From Orthonyx spaldingii (lineage: Eukaryota; Chordata; Aves; Passeriformes; Orthonychidae): DNA of 64,000 nt. The stretch spans positions 70,099 to 134,098 of the forward strand of contig VZTJ01004373.1 of assembly GCA_013397795.1 (NCBI GenBank). The letters are read 5' to 3'. Position 1 is the stretch's first letter. Each line of letters begins with the position of its first letter. The position numbers and the translations under genes are program-made. Under the pieces are notes generated by a model. It was not told where the DNA came from. It worked only from the letters and a program-made list of their open reading frames with translations, and ran no database searches. This document shows, piece by piece, positions 1 through 12,629 of the stretch.

Positions 1-44
1 CTTCTCCAGCTTATTACTAACTCTTTGTGGTATAACGTACTTGA

Positions 45-116
45 AATCATAGAATAGTCTGGGTTAGAAGGGACCTTAAAGATCAGCTCCCCACTATGGG
101 CAGGGATGCCACCCAC
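45..116 (-). mobile_element. CR1 LINE 3' end fragment
   Basis: The plus strand reads as the reverse complement of the usual avian CR1 terminus: a CATAGAAT start, then GGGTTAGAAGGGACCTTAAAG, then a GGGCAGGGATGCCACC segment. Only about 70 bp is left, so this is a heavily 5'-truncated, inactive copy lying on the minus strand. It has no coding content. The match is to the family pattern as I know it; the exact subfamily cannot be told. Confidence 0.85.
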
Positions 117-690
117 AATGAGTTTGTTCTGTGACATTTTAACATGTGGATGCATGATTCGTGTATGTGAGAAATTTTAACTGTTATATGTGCTTCTGTT
201 TGACCTGAATTTAGAGAACAAAAACATACCCATTCCACCTGGTTTTGCCCCCTGCTTAGTGCAGACTTAGTTTTCCCTACTATGAGTATTATGCTGTTTT
301 TGTATACTCTGGCTCTGGTGATAGGGCTTAATCTGAAGCAAGGCACACATTACTGGGATGTGTTTCCTGATATTTAGGCTTTATTTCCTGCTTTTAGTTA
401 ATCTTGTCACACGTTCATATGTGTCCTTGAGACTGCTTAAAATACTTTCCTGTTGCTGAGCCTAGAGTATCAGTACATGGCTTTAAGTTTTGTCCACTGC
501 TTTTATTGTTACTAGTCCAAACAGCATTTTAATTGTGATTTATCTTCAGTCCTCTACAGCCCCCCTTTTCTGCAATTTAGAGAAAGGGTATTTTGAGAAC
601 AGAGTCTGGGTTTGGTTTTTTTTTTTAAGTAGCAATGAGTGTTCAAGCTCAGAGCTCTACAAAAATTCAAACAACTTCTGAACAGCCCTT
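117..690. other. Unique intergenic sequence, nothing recognised
   Basis: This is AT-rich single-copy sequence. The short open frames on both strands have no family resemblance, no codon bias and no flanking splice signals I could support. A T10 run lies near 617-626. I see no repeat or RNA gene. Confidence 0.5.
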
Positions 691-694
691 TGAA

Positions 695-965
695 AGCGCG
701 CACGGCTCCTAGATTTTGTGCTGCAGCCCAAGGAGATTCCTCTTTTCCCATCCCCATTTCCCAGGAATTCGGGGGAGTGTGGCTCTCCGGTGCAGCAGGC
801 GGGCGGGGGCCTGGCGGCCTCTGCCGGGAACGCCGTGGAACGCCAGGCGTTCCTCTGGAAGCGCTCTTTTCGCTTTCCCGAGGGTCCCGCGCCCTTGATT
901 ACCAACGTGCTGATTTTGGCATTCCAAAAGGTGTTTCCTTAGGTCGGTCCTCGGAAAACTCACGT
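695..965. promoter_or_regulatory. Short CpG-rich patch
   Basis: About 270 bp carries more than 20 CpG dinucleotides, including GCGCGCACGG, GCGGGCGGGGG and CCCGCGCCC, while the flanks are AT-rich and CpG-poor. It ends close to CTGGCAG|GTAGAGT near 985-995, which could be a weak plus-strand splice donor. Overlapping open frames in all three plus frames and on the minus strand are what GC-rich DNA gives by chance, so no protein is called. It may be a small promoter or an orphan CpG island. Confidence 0.5.
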
Positions 966-1399
966 TGCAATTACAGAATCTGGCAGGTAGAGTAACCTGC
1001 ATCTCTAGGTTACAATTAGATTTATTAAAGCCTATTTGTCTTTACCCTTTCTTGGTAACATGGAGTTCTACTTGAATATTTCCTTGGTTTTTTTGTCGCT
1101 CTTTGCCTCCTCTTATGTATATCTCGTCAAAGTCACAAAGGTATTGTAGTCAAATAAGAGACAATTCTGTGGTTGTGTGTCACAAATGAATCTGTTTCGT
1201 TCCTGTATTGTGACTTAGTTAGCTTTCTAGTGTTCACAGGGATGAAGACTGTTTTTTCGCAACAGCAAAACAAGCAATTTATCTAAAAATAAACAGCAAA
1301 GTATATGAATAATAAGTAAATGAATAATTTGTCATCTTCCTGTCAGGGAACTCATTGTGCTTTGCATTTATCTTACAGTTTTATATACAGCAAGCTGGA

Positions 1400-1475
1400 G
1401 CACAGAGTGATGACCTGGATTGCCAAAAGTCTCTCTATGAGTCTGTGGCAGAGCCAGAAAAAGGAATCAGGAATT
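1400..1475 (-). repeat. MIR/CORE-SINE fragment
   Basis: The plus strand shows the order seen in reverse-oriented MIR copies: a GATGACCTGGATTGCC block (TGACTTGCCC-like), then GAGTCTGTGGCAGAGCCAG, then a GGAATCAGGA end. MIR-class SINEs are ancient in amniotes, and divergence here is high, as expected. A coincidental match is possible but unlikely because several blocks are in order. Confidence 0.6.
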
Positions 1476-2674
1476 TGTGTTTGCTGACTCATCCAGTTAG
1501 AAGTGTGCTACTTTTGGGCATTTTTGAGGATGTGAAAAGATAAAATATTCAGTGACCAAAGGTTTTTTTTTCAATCTCTGATTACAATACATTGAACAAA
1601 GGTAACCTGTAACAGGCTGGGGGGTCTGGAGCTGCTCCAATTTGGCCAACTCTAAAGGAGCAGTAAGAAGATGATACTGAGGAGCACTGAAGAGGCTTTT
1701 CGTCTGCAAAAGGCTATTGATGCTCTTATACAGCTTGGTGATGCACTTCAGCCAGTGGAAAAAGTAACTCCAAAGTTCGTGGTATTATAGCAAATAACTT
1801 CCCAGCTGATAGTGTCAGATGGTCTCACAGCTGGGAGGAACTTTTAGACTAACAGGTATCTGGACATGTCCTGCAGATCTTGTAAGTGCTGTGTGCTCTA
1901 TGGTGGACAGCTCTTCCCAGCTTCTTGTGGGTGCTGCTAGTTAGAGTTCCATGGTAGGCTGGGTCTTAGTCATTGTGTACAGCTCTCACAATGCACACTT
2001 CTTTTTTTTTGGCAAGTGTTATAAAGGGCTTTCTCAGTACTTATCTCTAGCCTTGATCAACAGTCTGCTACCAAAAGATGTTGTGTCCTTCTGAAGAAAC
2101 TGACACTTGCAGCATCAACACTGCTGTGATTTCTTGCATTTTGCCTGTGAATGCAGGCCCTGCTGCCAAGAAGAACTTTCTCACCCAGAATACTTCTCAG
2201 CCATGTGCCAAAGTACATATTGGAGACTTTGCCAGGTTAAGACCAAACTGTTTGAAATTTAATTTATTGGAAGCTTGTTAGTTTGCCATGCATATTATCG
2301 ACAAAAGTATTGACAGGGTCTGTTCTTTTGTTGCATTCATATGTGAAAGTAATTTTTGTCTTCTATTTTTTGTAGCTGCTAATTCAGCCAGAATTCAAGT
2401 GTGAAGGCTTTTCCTAATTTAGAGGAATTTTAAGAACTGGAAAATTGTGCTATGTAACTAGCTATATTTGAACACTCTCTGAATTTACATAATAAATGCC
2501 TGACTTTTGCAGTTAGCAGAACTAAAATATGGAGAGGATCAGAACACGATTTAAGCACTCTGTCTTACTGCTAACTAATTTCTTTTGTTCAGATGTAATG
2601 GGAAAAAAATCTAACTATTTCAGTACTGGAAATAGCTCAGGACACGGTCTTTGATCCTCACCTCCCTCTGTCTT

Positions 2675-2730
2675 TAGGTATTATCCTCATTTCACAGATG
2701 GACAAAGTAAGGCAAGCAACATGTGACCTT
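2675..2730 (-). repeat. MIR-like fragment
   Basis: TATTATCCTCATTTCACAGATGG followed by ACAAAGTAAGGCAAG closely follows the reverse complement of the conserved MIR 3' half, where a TTATCCCCATTTTACAGATG block is followed by a GAGG-type block. The element is short and old. Confidence 0.6.
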
Positions 2731-2948
2731 TTTTTCTTAAAGCACTTGGAGATCTGCTACTTAAAAGCATATGAAAAAGCTACACCCTTCTTATACAGTT
2801 ATGTAGCTTTTCTTTAACATATCCAGCTACTTCATTTCAGGCAAACTGAAAAAAGGAAACATATTTGGCTGGGATAATGTACCTGCCTGCAGAGCATTCT
2901 GATTAAATTATACGCCATAAAATTATACTTGAGTAGGTCATGTAGTAA

Positions 2949-2980
2949 AAATAATAATAATAACAATAATAATAATAAAT
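2949..2980. repeat. (AAT)n microsatellite
   Basis: An AAT/ATA trinucleotide tract with one C interruption. On the minus strand it reads as a leucine-rich run (TTA codons) inside a spurious open frame, so that frame should not be taken as a protein. Confidence 0.9.
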
Positions 2981-3544
2981 AGGATGCTGCCTTCAGGAGT
3001 TCCTTCAAGAGTTCCAGGTAATTTGTGGTTTTTTGTTTTTTTAAATTCTGATAGCTGTTATTTTTGATATATGGAAAATACTCCCTGGAAATGCATTCAG
3101 TTCCTTGTCTTCTTTTGAGGTCCTGCTGTTGGAGAGTTCTGCATCTTAGTTTTGACTGGCACATAAAAGAAGAAGAAAAATGAGTTTCAAAAATTAGGGC
3201 TAGGAGATAAATCTGTTGTAAGCAGATGTGAACAAACCTTGCAGTACCTGAGAACAGGCATGGCCTTTGAAGAAAGGCTCAGTAATTTCAAGTAGATTTC
3301 CGTAGGTATGTATTTGTAAAACCACTGTACCAAGTGTACAGTGGAAGGTGAATGTTGTTAAATAGAACTTGCCATATTCTAGTTTGGGCTGTATAGAAAT
3401 TATCTGCTTAGTACAGCACGGTCTGGATAACCAGGGTAAGTACTTATGGAAGTTACTCCCTTTCTTATTTTACTGTACTACTGGTTGCTTCCCGTGGCAT
3501 CAACTAACCCTGCAATGTATGAGAGAAGTGCACTTATTTCATTT

Positions 3545-3890
3545 GAGGCGGCCCAGTGACTTCGCTTGTTTTCGAAGACCAAGCCCTTGTCCCTGGGGAT
3601 GGGCAGCAGGTGAGCTGTTCTGTGGGAGAAGGAGGTGGAGCAGGAAAGGGCGCCGGGGTGCTGCCAAAGAGCAGTGCGGCAGCCGAGCACTAGATGCCAC
3701 TCTGAGGCCACAGTAGGAGCTTGGCAACTCTGCAGCATCCCGGCACAGAAGGCTGGGAACGAGAGCTCTCGGAAAGCCCCGTGTGGGAGGGAGACAGGCC
3801 GAGCTCCTCGCATACCCCTCCGATGACGCTCAGAGAACAAACAAGGAAAAGGTGAATCAGGGGCCACCGGTGCTGCATTCGGGCCCCATG
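3545..3890. promoter_or_regulatory. GC-rich, moderately CpG-rich patch
   Basis: GC content rises sharply against AT-rich flanks, with clusters such as GGGCGCCGGGG, GCAGCCGAGC and CTCCTCGC. A good plus-strand donor-like CAG|GTGAGC lies at about 3607-3615. Overlapping open frames on both strands (60-130 codons) show no recognisable domain. It could hold a non-coding exon or a regulatory element; I cannot decide which. Confidence 0.35.
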
Positions 3891-3899
3891 TGAGTCAGG

Positions 3900-6800
3900 G
3901 CCAACAGCAGGTGCTTCGGATGGGAACTAAACCTCCATCCAGAGCTAGCAAATAATCTTCCGACTTCAATGGCTTTGTGCACAGGTGTCCCCACTTCTGA
4001 CCTATTAGCCAGATGGGCTCAAAAGGAAGGAGGAACAGCAAGGTGAAAGGGCAGTTATAGCTCACTGGATGGGATTTCATGAGAGTTTAAGGATGATCTG
4101 AAGACCTGTGGCTCTTACAGTGTTTCTGCTGGTATGGTTGCCCTACAGGTAGGTCTATAAAAGTCTGTGATCAATAGAAATACAATTAACAACCCCCTCC
4201 TTCACCATTCCCGTACATGTCCTAAACATTGCAGCATTGTGCTGAGAACCAGGCATCAAAACTGTCTGTAATCTGAGCGAACTAATAATGGGCATGAGTC
4301 ACAAACCTCAGCATGGGTTTTGTGCGGCTCAGAAAATGCAGGAGTATCTGAAGAAAGCTTTGGCTTGTTGTCAGGATAAAGACTAGTTGTGCAATTTGGA
4401 TTCAGATCAAGGCTGAGATGTGGAATGAAGTTTTGATGGGGCAGCATCTTTTCTGGGAAATGAGTCTGCTTTACTGAACAACTTGAAAGTGAACACTTTC
4501 TGTGAGTGACTCATACTATACATCTTCTAAAAAGTACTCCTTGTTGATGTAATGTAACAGCAACACAAACACGTTGCTTCAAAGTACTGAAGAAGCTGTG
4601 AACTATTAAAAGGGCAGTGAAAGCAGGGAAGCATATATCTATATCTTTTATGTGGAAGGATTTACCAATGCGACATCATAGTTTTGGGTAAACTATGTGG
4701 TTTGTAGTCCTCAGCCTTGAGGGTGAATGCATGTCAATCTGGAGGAAAAAGGAAGGAATGAATCCTGGTAAAAATCCTAGTCACTGATGCATATTATTTC
4801 TCTTCAATTACTTGGTATTCCTACATAATCAGGAATCATGTGCAATGCATTGCTAAGTGAGTTATGTTAGTCTCAAATAGCAGGCTTATAGAGAAAATAA
4901 GATTTTCACTGCTATTAGCTACAGGAGTTTTTTAGGTAGAAATGGTTGAGGTACATGTCTCACAGCTGAGTTTTTTTGGAGTGCTAACTTCCTGGGAACA
5001 CTAGTATTACTTTTGTGGCCTGTACTCTCCTGCAACCCTCCCATGTGAACTGTGATTGGATCCAACCCTGTTGTGGTAGAGATGTGTGTGTTTGACCTTT
5101 ACAGATTTAAGTACTCCAAAATAACTGCTCTTGGCAAAGTGTCAGTATCATGCATTTTCTGCCTGTTTCATTTTGTACACCAGTTGGTCTGTACAAAGAA
5201 TAAATACCTGTTACAGTAAATATCTGTGTAAGTTAGCTCAAATGGTAGAGGATTGTATTTTTGGTGCTCAAGTTCCTGTACTTGCTCTTTACTGTCCAGT
5301 TTAAACATCTGTTACATTGGGATCATAAATCTTACTAGTGAAACATAGCCCTGCGTGCCCTAGAAATTGAGTGGCACTTCAAGTAGCCAGTTTCTAGTAA
5401 AAAATATCAGAAAGAAACATTCTGTCTTTCCTGCTACCACCTACCTTTTGGAAAAATTACCTTCTAGAAGAGTGATTGTTCAGTAATGTACAGAGAGCCC
5501 ATATGTATTCCTTCTGTGTATCTGTGAGTATGTGAAGGTATGTTGTCCTGTGGTTGTCTGAGTCCACTGAGTAATCCATCTAGGGTCCCTTAGATGTGTG
5601 ACTAAAGCCTGGATACTTATGCAAAGCAGGATGCTGGGTCAGTTTCTGTTTTTTGTAACTTGAATTTAAATGTAGAAGTGACTACTTTGAAGTAGAGAAT
5701 TCTCAGGTATTAAAGAAGGCGTTTGGTCTTTCGTATGTGAGCTACACAACCATTGTACACACACACTTTTATCCATGAAGCCACCCAAGTCCTAACTTGG
5801 AATTTCAATGTTCTCTGTGGGTAACATCCATCTTCTGCACCCTCCTCATATTAGCATTGATCTACAGGGGAAATAGAGAACACGGCTGTGTTATTATATA
5901 CCCGACTGCAATTTCTGCTCTAGTGATTGAGTGTACACACAGAATTTTTGAAACATGACCATTCCAACTTATTTTGTCTTCCTGTCAATAGCATGGCACT
6001 TGTCCAAATTATGGATCGATATCAGCTGATCTTTTTATGTTAAACTGTAATGAAGTTGCCTTTCTCATTGGAGATGTGATCTTGCTTCAGGCAATGCTTT
6101 AAAGTGAGAACTTTTGGAATGGAAATGGGGGAGAAGGGAAACAGAAGCAGAGGAATGAGCAAAAGTCAGAGTGGAGAATAACAGCATTCCTTCCTCTTTT
6201 TGAAAGACATAGGAGTTGGGTAAGAGGGGAACTTGGTTATGAAGAGAGCTGGCTTGTTAGGACTTGCACTAGTATGGGTAAGAACTGTCAGCCTCTACTC
6301 TCTTCAAAGTACTGTCAAAAAGCCAGTATTGGACACTGGGAAAGCCTGACTCTTTTGAAGTTTCATGCAACATTACCTTTAAGTTCTATTTTAATTTCTA
6401 TTTTTTTTCTATTTCATAAAGTTTGTGAAATCAAATAATTGAAAGAACAGAGGAAAAATGGAATGAGGCAAGGAGTGGGGAATGAGAGATATGAAAGGGA
6501 ATGTTAGATCAGCTATTTTTTGCCTTGTGGGCAGGATGAGATAATCTCTACAGTTACTTCTCCAGGTCATTAGCTAGCTCAGAAGAGTTTCAGGGTATCA
6601 GTGTTGTGTCACAGCTGTAGCACAGAGCAGCTGAATGCCTGTTATTTCATAGGCATTTACTGAAACTCATCAGAGTGCCCCTGCTTTTATTTTAATTTTA
6701 TTTCACTTTTACAGATAAAATGTAGAGGGGAACTTTTTCTATCCCATTTCTAGGGTTAAAGGTTTGTGGAAGAAAGATGTCTGGCTTTTGGAAAAAGAGT

Positions 6801-7490
6801 CTGTGGGGGACTATATTAATTTTATTTTGTAAGGAAAAAACAATGAAGAAGGGAACTTGGTGGGTTTGGAGCTGGTAGTCAGTGGCTGAACTTGACAGAC
6901 ACTTTCCTTTCTCAGAACAAAGTGATGCTGGTATTTTGAAGGTGTCTTCTTTTTGAACCGTTTAAGTTTGTCTCTTCTATGGTTTCTCCCAGAACTGTCT
7001 CTGAGCCACTCTTACAGCTCAGTTTTGGCTGCTATGAATATGTGCAATATTTCTGGAGAACGCAGGAATGCTTCCTATTCCAAGTGTCTCATTTGTATCT
7101 CTGTCCCATATGGGAAGAGAGGTGTAAGGCCTGAGTATGTACCAGTTCTCCTCAGTTTCTCTGCAGTGGCAGGTGGGCAGCAATAGGGAGGGAGCTGTTG
7201 GACACCCCAGCCTGGTCCCTGAGCTGGCTGATAGGAGGATAGAGAACCTGGGGGCATTGCAGCAGGGACCCCTTGCTCAGAGTAAATGCAGCCAGTCTCA
7301 CGTTCTAGCTCTCCTCTCCAGAGTATGTGGTGTTCCCTGGAGGTATTCTTTCTCTCTTGGTCTGTAGTCTCAGTCAGCAGAGCTTCACTTCTATGTAATT
7401 GTATGTACGAGATTGTTAGTGTCCTTTGCAGTTTTTATCTTTTCTTCCTCTTAAAACTTTTCAGCATGTGGGTGCTGCCCTTTATGTCCG
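3900..7490. other. Unique intergenic sequence, nothing recognised
   Basis: About 3.6 kb of AT-rich single-copy sequence. Stops are dense in all frames and the few open frames are under 80 codons without family resemblance. There are T-rich runs (for example near 6402-6409) but no mobile element or RNA gene I can support. Confidence 0.5.
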
Positions 7491-7494
7491 TTCT

Positions 7495-7545
7495 CCCCCC
7501 CCCCCCCCCCTCTACTCTCGTANNNNNNNNNNCCCCCCCCCCCCC
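7495..7545. repeat. Poly-C tracts flanking a 10-N gap
   Basis: C16 (7495-7510) is followed by a 12-base spacer, ten Ns (7523-7532) and C13 (7533-7545). The complementary strand is G-only and could form quadruplexes. The Ns show that the true length was not resolved, so spacing across this point is unreliable. Confidence 0.95.
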
Positions 7546-7549
7546 ATAA

Positions 7550-8770
7550 TTTTATAACTATTTCTGTTACTGTTATTATTATCCTTAGTTACTTTATGGA
7601 AGTATCTAGAATGATCCATACAAATACAAACTGTTGGATTTGAGAAACACGTGACAAGATCTTCGTAAGAATTGGAAATTATTGGGTAGGACTGATAAGC
7701 TGAGATAAGGAAAATTAAGGAACTAAGCAAATGATTTTTTTACTGTCAAAGAACTGTAGCTGAGTTGGAAACTGAATTTTTGTTGCATAGTCTCGTGCAG
7801 ATACTTTTAATTCCAAGGATATGCCTTCCCTTCTTGAAGCCTTAAGCAAAAAATACCTAGCTATGACCTCTCAATTTCAGGATAATGCTGAAATGAATAA
7901 TGAAAAGTTAAGACTATGATAGTCAAGAAGTTTTTGAAGTTTCCGTCAGTCTGTAGTATCCACCTCAGTTTTAGTCTATTACTATGTCAGGTCCCTAGGA
8001 TTCCGTTAGTGAATTTGTACGCCTTTTTTGTCCCCCTCGATACAAGATTAGCTAACTGTAACTTTGAGGACATCTTTACAATAGTTTTGTGCTTGCAAGC
8101 CTACAATATCTAAATATCTCAAGAAACATTTATGGTTATCAAGGCCTTGGTAAGTGAGAGACAGTGTTATTTCAGTTGTACAGACAATGAACTGAGACAA
8201 AAGACTGATATTTGGGGAGTGGTACAACAAAATTGTGGTAAATCTGGATGGAAAACAACTCATCTTGTTCAAGGGAAAAACTCTAAATTCTAAGACACTT
8301 TTCCTTGTGGTGCAAGGATGAGAAATTAAAATTGTGAGTGTTTTTTATGATTTACAATGAGAGAGAACCTCAAGCATTACTTTGGGTCTATGGAAAGAAT
8401 TTATGGTGATCTTACTGTGAAATGGAAATGAATAGCTTCTTTTAAAAACAGCTTAGTATTGGGAATAATGTTGAATATGAAAAATGGTTTTTTTCATACC
8501 AATTTAAAAATATTTATTCATCAGGTGTTTTAATTCATGTAGTTTGTCAAAAGTGGTTGATCTCGGAGAAAATAAGTTTTGTTTTGCTGAATCTCCATTT
8601 TTCATCCTGAAAAACATGTAAAAAAAGAAAAATCCAACTAGCTGTAGTTCCCAGCAAAGAAAATAGAGGGAAGCCACAGGTGTTTTACAGATAGGACTTT
8701 TGCTTTAATCACTTTACTAAGATAGGAGGTAAAAAATAAGACTTGTACGTAGCTTTTCAAGGAGTTTGAT
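7550..8770. other. Unique AT-rich sequence, nothing recognised
   Basis: No coding, RNA or repeat feature is visible. Open frames are below 75 codons and unremarkable. Confidence 0.5.
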
Positions 8771-8776
8771 AACCTG

Positions 8777-8820
8777 TTGGTGTAAATCAGCATAGCTGCA
8801 CTGAGGTCAGTGAGGTCTGG
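8777..8820. repeat. Ancient amniote repeat fragment (GTGTAAATCAGCATAGCT type)
   Basis: TTGGTGTAAATCAGCATAGC followed by a GCACTGAGGTCAGTGAG block resembles a dispersed repeat known from turtles, crocodilians and birds, in which GTGTAAATC-AGCATAGCT is followed by a TGAAGTCAATGGAG block. Family assignment is from memory of the pattern and is tentative. Confidence 0.4.
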
Positions 8821-10093
8821 TTGTCAGTCTGCTCCTAACTGTGCCACAAAGCTACTACTACTATTTCTTTTTCTGAAACAAGAAAAAAGCACAGATACTA
8901 TGTATTAGTTAATATGCTGTAGTGACCGGAGATGGTATCTTCTTTAAGCCTAGGAAGAAAAGTGGAAGAGACAAGAAGCAAACCTGGAAGATGTGGAAAA
9001 AGAAAAATAAACCCAACCCCAATTCCCATCCCAAACCCAACCAAGAAGTTACTTGCCCTTACCACTAAAATCTTGTTGTAGGAGACCCAACATCAGCCAT
9101 GAAGCAGATGCTGGCAATGCTCCTGCTCAGCAGGAGACTATAAACAGATGCCCCAGGTCCCATGGTTTATGTGACTATTTACACAACCACAAAGTAAATG
9201 GAAGTGGTTATCCCTGTTAGCTGCTACTCATTGCTACGTGGGCTCCATTTGCTTTGCTTGGGTGTCAGGGGCAGCAGGGGAGGAGAGAACAAAGCCCAAG
9301 GAAAATGAAGTGGATTATTGGATGCTGAAGTAGGATATTTCTAATAACTGACCTGTTGGTTTGTTTGCAACACCAAAAAAGGTGGAACATGAAGCAAATT
9401 GGAAGATAATTCTATTAATTTAAAACCAGCATTGTTTTTTCATTGGGCCTGAAATACTTGCCTTTAGTGTGAATTTCTTTTTGGAAAAAAAAAGAAAAAA
9501 AAAAAGTAAAATTGAACTGAATTTTAAGAAAGCATTGCAAATTCGAGTTTAAAGGTGTATATATTTCACCTTCAACATATCAAACTAAATGATCTGGATT
9601 CTCAAAAAGTTTGCCTAGGCTGGAATAGCTAAACAATTCTGAAAGAAATTTGCAGTCAGTGTAAATCTGCATTTTAAGAGCTTGCTCAGTCATTCCACCT
9701 TAGACAAACAAATCTTTGCTTTACATCATCTATGTTCTTATTTCTGAACTGTTTCATACACAGAATACTTGTAAACATTGATGATTTTGCACAGATTGTT
9801 AAATAAAGACAGATTGTGAAACTGGAAAGCGGAAAATCAGTTGTAGCCTCACTTTATGGATAGTAAGAGAGTTACACATCTAAGGATTTTGCCCCATTAC
9901 TTTGGAAATTAGAAGTCAGACTTAGTAGTGGGTATAAAAAGAAGAGTGGCAGTCATGACTGTGGAAACACTACGTGGGAGAATTGTGTGCATTACAGGGA
10001 AATAAGCATAGAATTGTAATTCTGGGCCTTGACTGTCTTCTATTAGCAAACAGGTTACCATAACTGATTTAAACCCTTTCTTGGCAAAATTTA

Positions 10094-10133
10094 GTTGATT
10101 CCAGTGGATTTACACCAGGGATTAATTTAATCT
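10094..10133. repeat. Ancient amniote repeat fragment (GGATTTACACCAGGG type)
   Basis: The segment CAGTGGATTTACACCAGGG followed by ATTAATTTAATC is close to a motif found in many dispersed copies in reptile genomes (TTTACACCAGGG plus a GAATTTGG-like block). It may belong with the fragment at 8777-8820. It is short and old. Confidence 0.4.
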
Positions 10134-10369
10134 TCAGTTTTCCTAGTTTTCAAGCCCAGAAGGACTATTAGCTTGTATACTGTGGTCTGCCACACAGCAC
10201 AGGCTGCAGAACTTCACACAGCTATTCAGTATCAAACCTAGTAACTGGTATGTTTTGAAAAAACGCATCTTTCTGCAGGGAAAAATCTCAGGGAAAGGCT
10301 GTTGGAAAATTGCTGGAATGATCAATTGTCCTTTTTTTGGACAAGGCTGAGACCTTGATTCTGTTCCTG

Positions 10370-10455
10370 ATTCTGTGGCAGTTAAACTTCCTCTCCATGC
10401 TCTAATTTCCGTGCCTATAGCTTGAAGATAGGATAGTTAACCTCATCTGGACATA
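10370..10455 (+). repeat. Possible MIR-like fragment
   Basis: The ordered blocks GCAGTTAAACTTCCTCTCC, then CTAATTTCCGTGCCTATAG, then a GATAGGATAGTTAACCTCATC segment loosely follow the MIR 3' half (CTCTGTGCCTCAGTTTCC / TGTAAAATGGGGATAATA / CCTACCTCA). Divergence is high, so this is a weak call. Confidence 0.3.
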
Positions 10456-10459
10456 AACT

Positions 10460-11690
10460 TAAATTCCACAGCAGAATACTGATAAATGTAAGTAAAACAT
10501 CAGTGTGCTTGTAGTCAGCTCCCTCCTCCATCCCTTTTGTTCTTCTGCATTTCTCATTTTGCTTTTCCCATCTGCAGATCTCTGATATTTTTACTGAGTG
10601 CAGTAAATGATGTACTGCCCTTCTACTGCCTTTAGTACTACCTACTGAAATTTTATCTATGTTTTCTTAAAGAAAAGTACAAATGAAAACAAATTTATCT
10701 AAAATCACATGCATTTGAACAGATAAAATGCCAAGTTAGCTTTTCATTTGTTCATAATAGAACACTTCAAGAGCGTGTGTTGTTGCTGTTATTTACATAA
10801 CTGTGTAATGAGATGGGAGGTTCATGAGGATTTTTGTTTCATGTTGCATTTCAGCTTTCTTTTAGTAATTACTGTAGCAAATGTCTGCTGAGTATCTCAT
10901 AGTTGTGTCATTCCAGCCTCTGGAGTATTCATGCCATGCAGAGGTTGGAATTCAGATTTTATATCTCAAACCACATGGTTTCAAGTGCCCAGAGACACTG
11001 GTATATAGTGATTATGTTATGTTTTTGCCCTGGAGAAACTGTCCTGCTACTCAGAGACTTGGTTCTGGATTGTCTCTGGATTCAAGTTGAACATTTGTAT
11101 CTCTCCATGTAAGTATAAAAGAGAACTGACTGATGTTTTCCTTGTTCCTAAGTTTTAGGAACAGGGACTGACAGCTGGAGTCTTTGTAAAGAAAGGATCC
11201 GTAACCAAATGGACCCATGGGATATAGGCACTTCATCAGAGTTCAATATTATAGTGACAGGTACCTTAGGAATGAGATCTAAAGATTAGATTATATGGCA
11301 AATGGAAGCCCCAGTTTCCAAGTGTGATTTGCTGTCAGTAATGGTGTCACAGGCATAAATGTCTTGAGCAATATATACATCACTGACAGGAAAGGCTCAG
11401 GAAGAGGGTGCAACTTCTCTGCTTCTTATCTTGTTTTTGCATTTTATTAGATGCTAGGATCAGTCTAGTCCCTATTGTTTTCACAAACAATATGAGGCTC
11501 TTGTCTGCAGACTGCTTTGGGTTGGCCCCTCTCGAGCCCCACCAGCAAGGGCTCTGTAGTTGCTCTTCCCCTGTTATTTGCCAACTGAGTGATACTACAC
11601 AATCACTGTTTGCCTCTGTAGGCTTTAGGGACTGGTAATGGTTGCTGTTTCCCCCATAGCTTCTTGGTATTTTTTCTGATCTCTCTTCAG
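10460..11690. other. Unique intergenic sequence, nothing recognised
   Basis: Mixed-composition sequence with overlapping short open frames (up to about 109 codons on the minus strand near 11380-11709) that match nothing I know. No repeat is seen. Confidence 0.45.
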
Positions 11691-11699
11691 TTAACACTC

Positions 11700-11962
11700 C
11701 TAGATCCACCTCTCCTGTTCCTGATCATTTGGAAGGGTTGGTCCTGGGAGTTCATCGTGCCTCTCCATCATTCCCCTTGCCTGGTGCTGCCGTGTTGCAG
11801 CCTTGGTCCCCAGGGGCTTGTGTGTCTTGCCTCACCAGTGTTTGCCTTGCCTGGTGCAGCATTCAAGCGACACCTTAATAAAAAGCTTTCCTCCCTTATC
11901 TACTCTCTGCTGCTGTGCCACTGGGCTGGGGATCGTGTTCCCATCTCTTTCACACGCACACC
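11700..11962 (+). repeat. Possible decayed LTR-like segment
   Basis: A pyrimidine-rich, GC-higher segment holds an AATAAA (11877-11882) followed by a U5-like CT-rich stretch ending near CTCTTTCA. Within it a 16-base block, CCTTGCCTGGTGCWGC, is repeated 70 bp apart (11775-11790 and 11845-11860) with one mismatch. This arrangement resembles an LTR R-U5 region, but I see no TATA box, termini or target duplication. It may equally be ordinary sequence. Confidence 0.2.
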
Positions 11963-12629
11963 TGGTCATAAAACACTGGGTTTGTTTTTAACCTCAAACC
12001 AGGGAGCTTTAATTAAAGAGACAGTGACCTCTTTTATGAGTTTGCTCGCATAGGGTTTCAGGGCTATTGTCACATACAGCTCACATAACAGAGCACCATT
12101 GCACAAAGCTCCATTTACACATCCTTCCCCGGCTTTTTTCCTCTTCTCTTTTTGTTTTCCAAACGTAGAAGGAGGTTGTTTTCTTGTTTACCCCTGGGCA
12201 AAGTTGTCTCATGTTAGTAGGCTATGGCTAACAGTTTTTTTGAAGAGAACCTACCTTTCTTACTAACACATGATGTCATTAGACTTAGAGAAATGTTTTG
12301 TTTTTTTTTTAATCTATGTAAGATATAGTCTTCTTTACCTTAAATTTGCTGAATCTGAATGACTAGCTAAAACAGGTCTTCTGTTCATTCCACTTAGCTT
12401 GTTCTCATAGCTGTATAATGGAATTTATGGGTTTCTTATGACAAATACTTATTATTCACTGTTGCATTTACCTGTATTCATTAATTTTCAGGTACAATAA
12501 ATAGAATTTTTGATATATATTCAAGAATGATATGTGTAGGAACAGACACTAAAACTTCTTTTACACAGAATAGTTTACACGTAATTTAAAGAAAAATTTT
12601 CACAAATACAGATATGTATTCTCAAGTAT

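Noticed and set aside
9880..9960. Reverse MIR-like texture
   Set aside because: Only isolated words match; block order is not kept.
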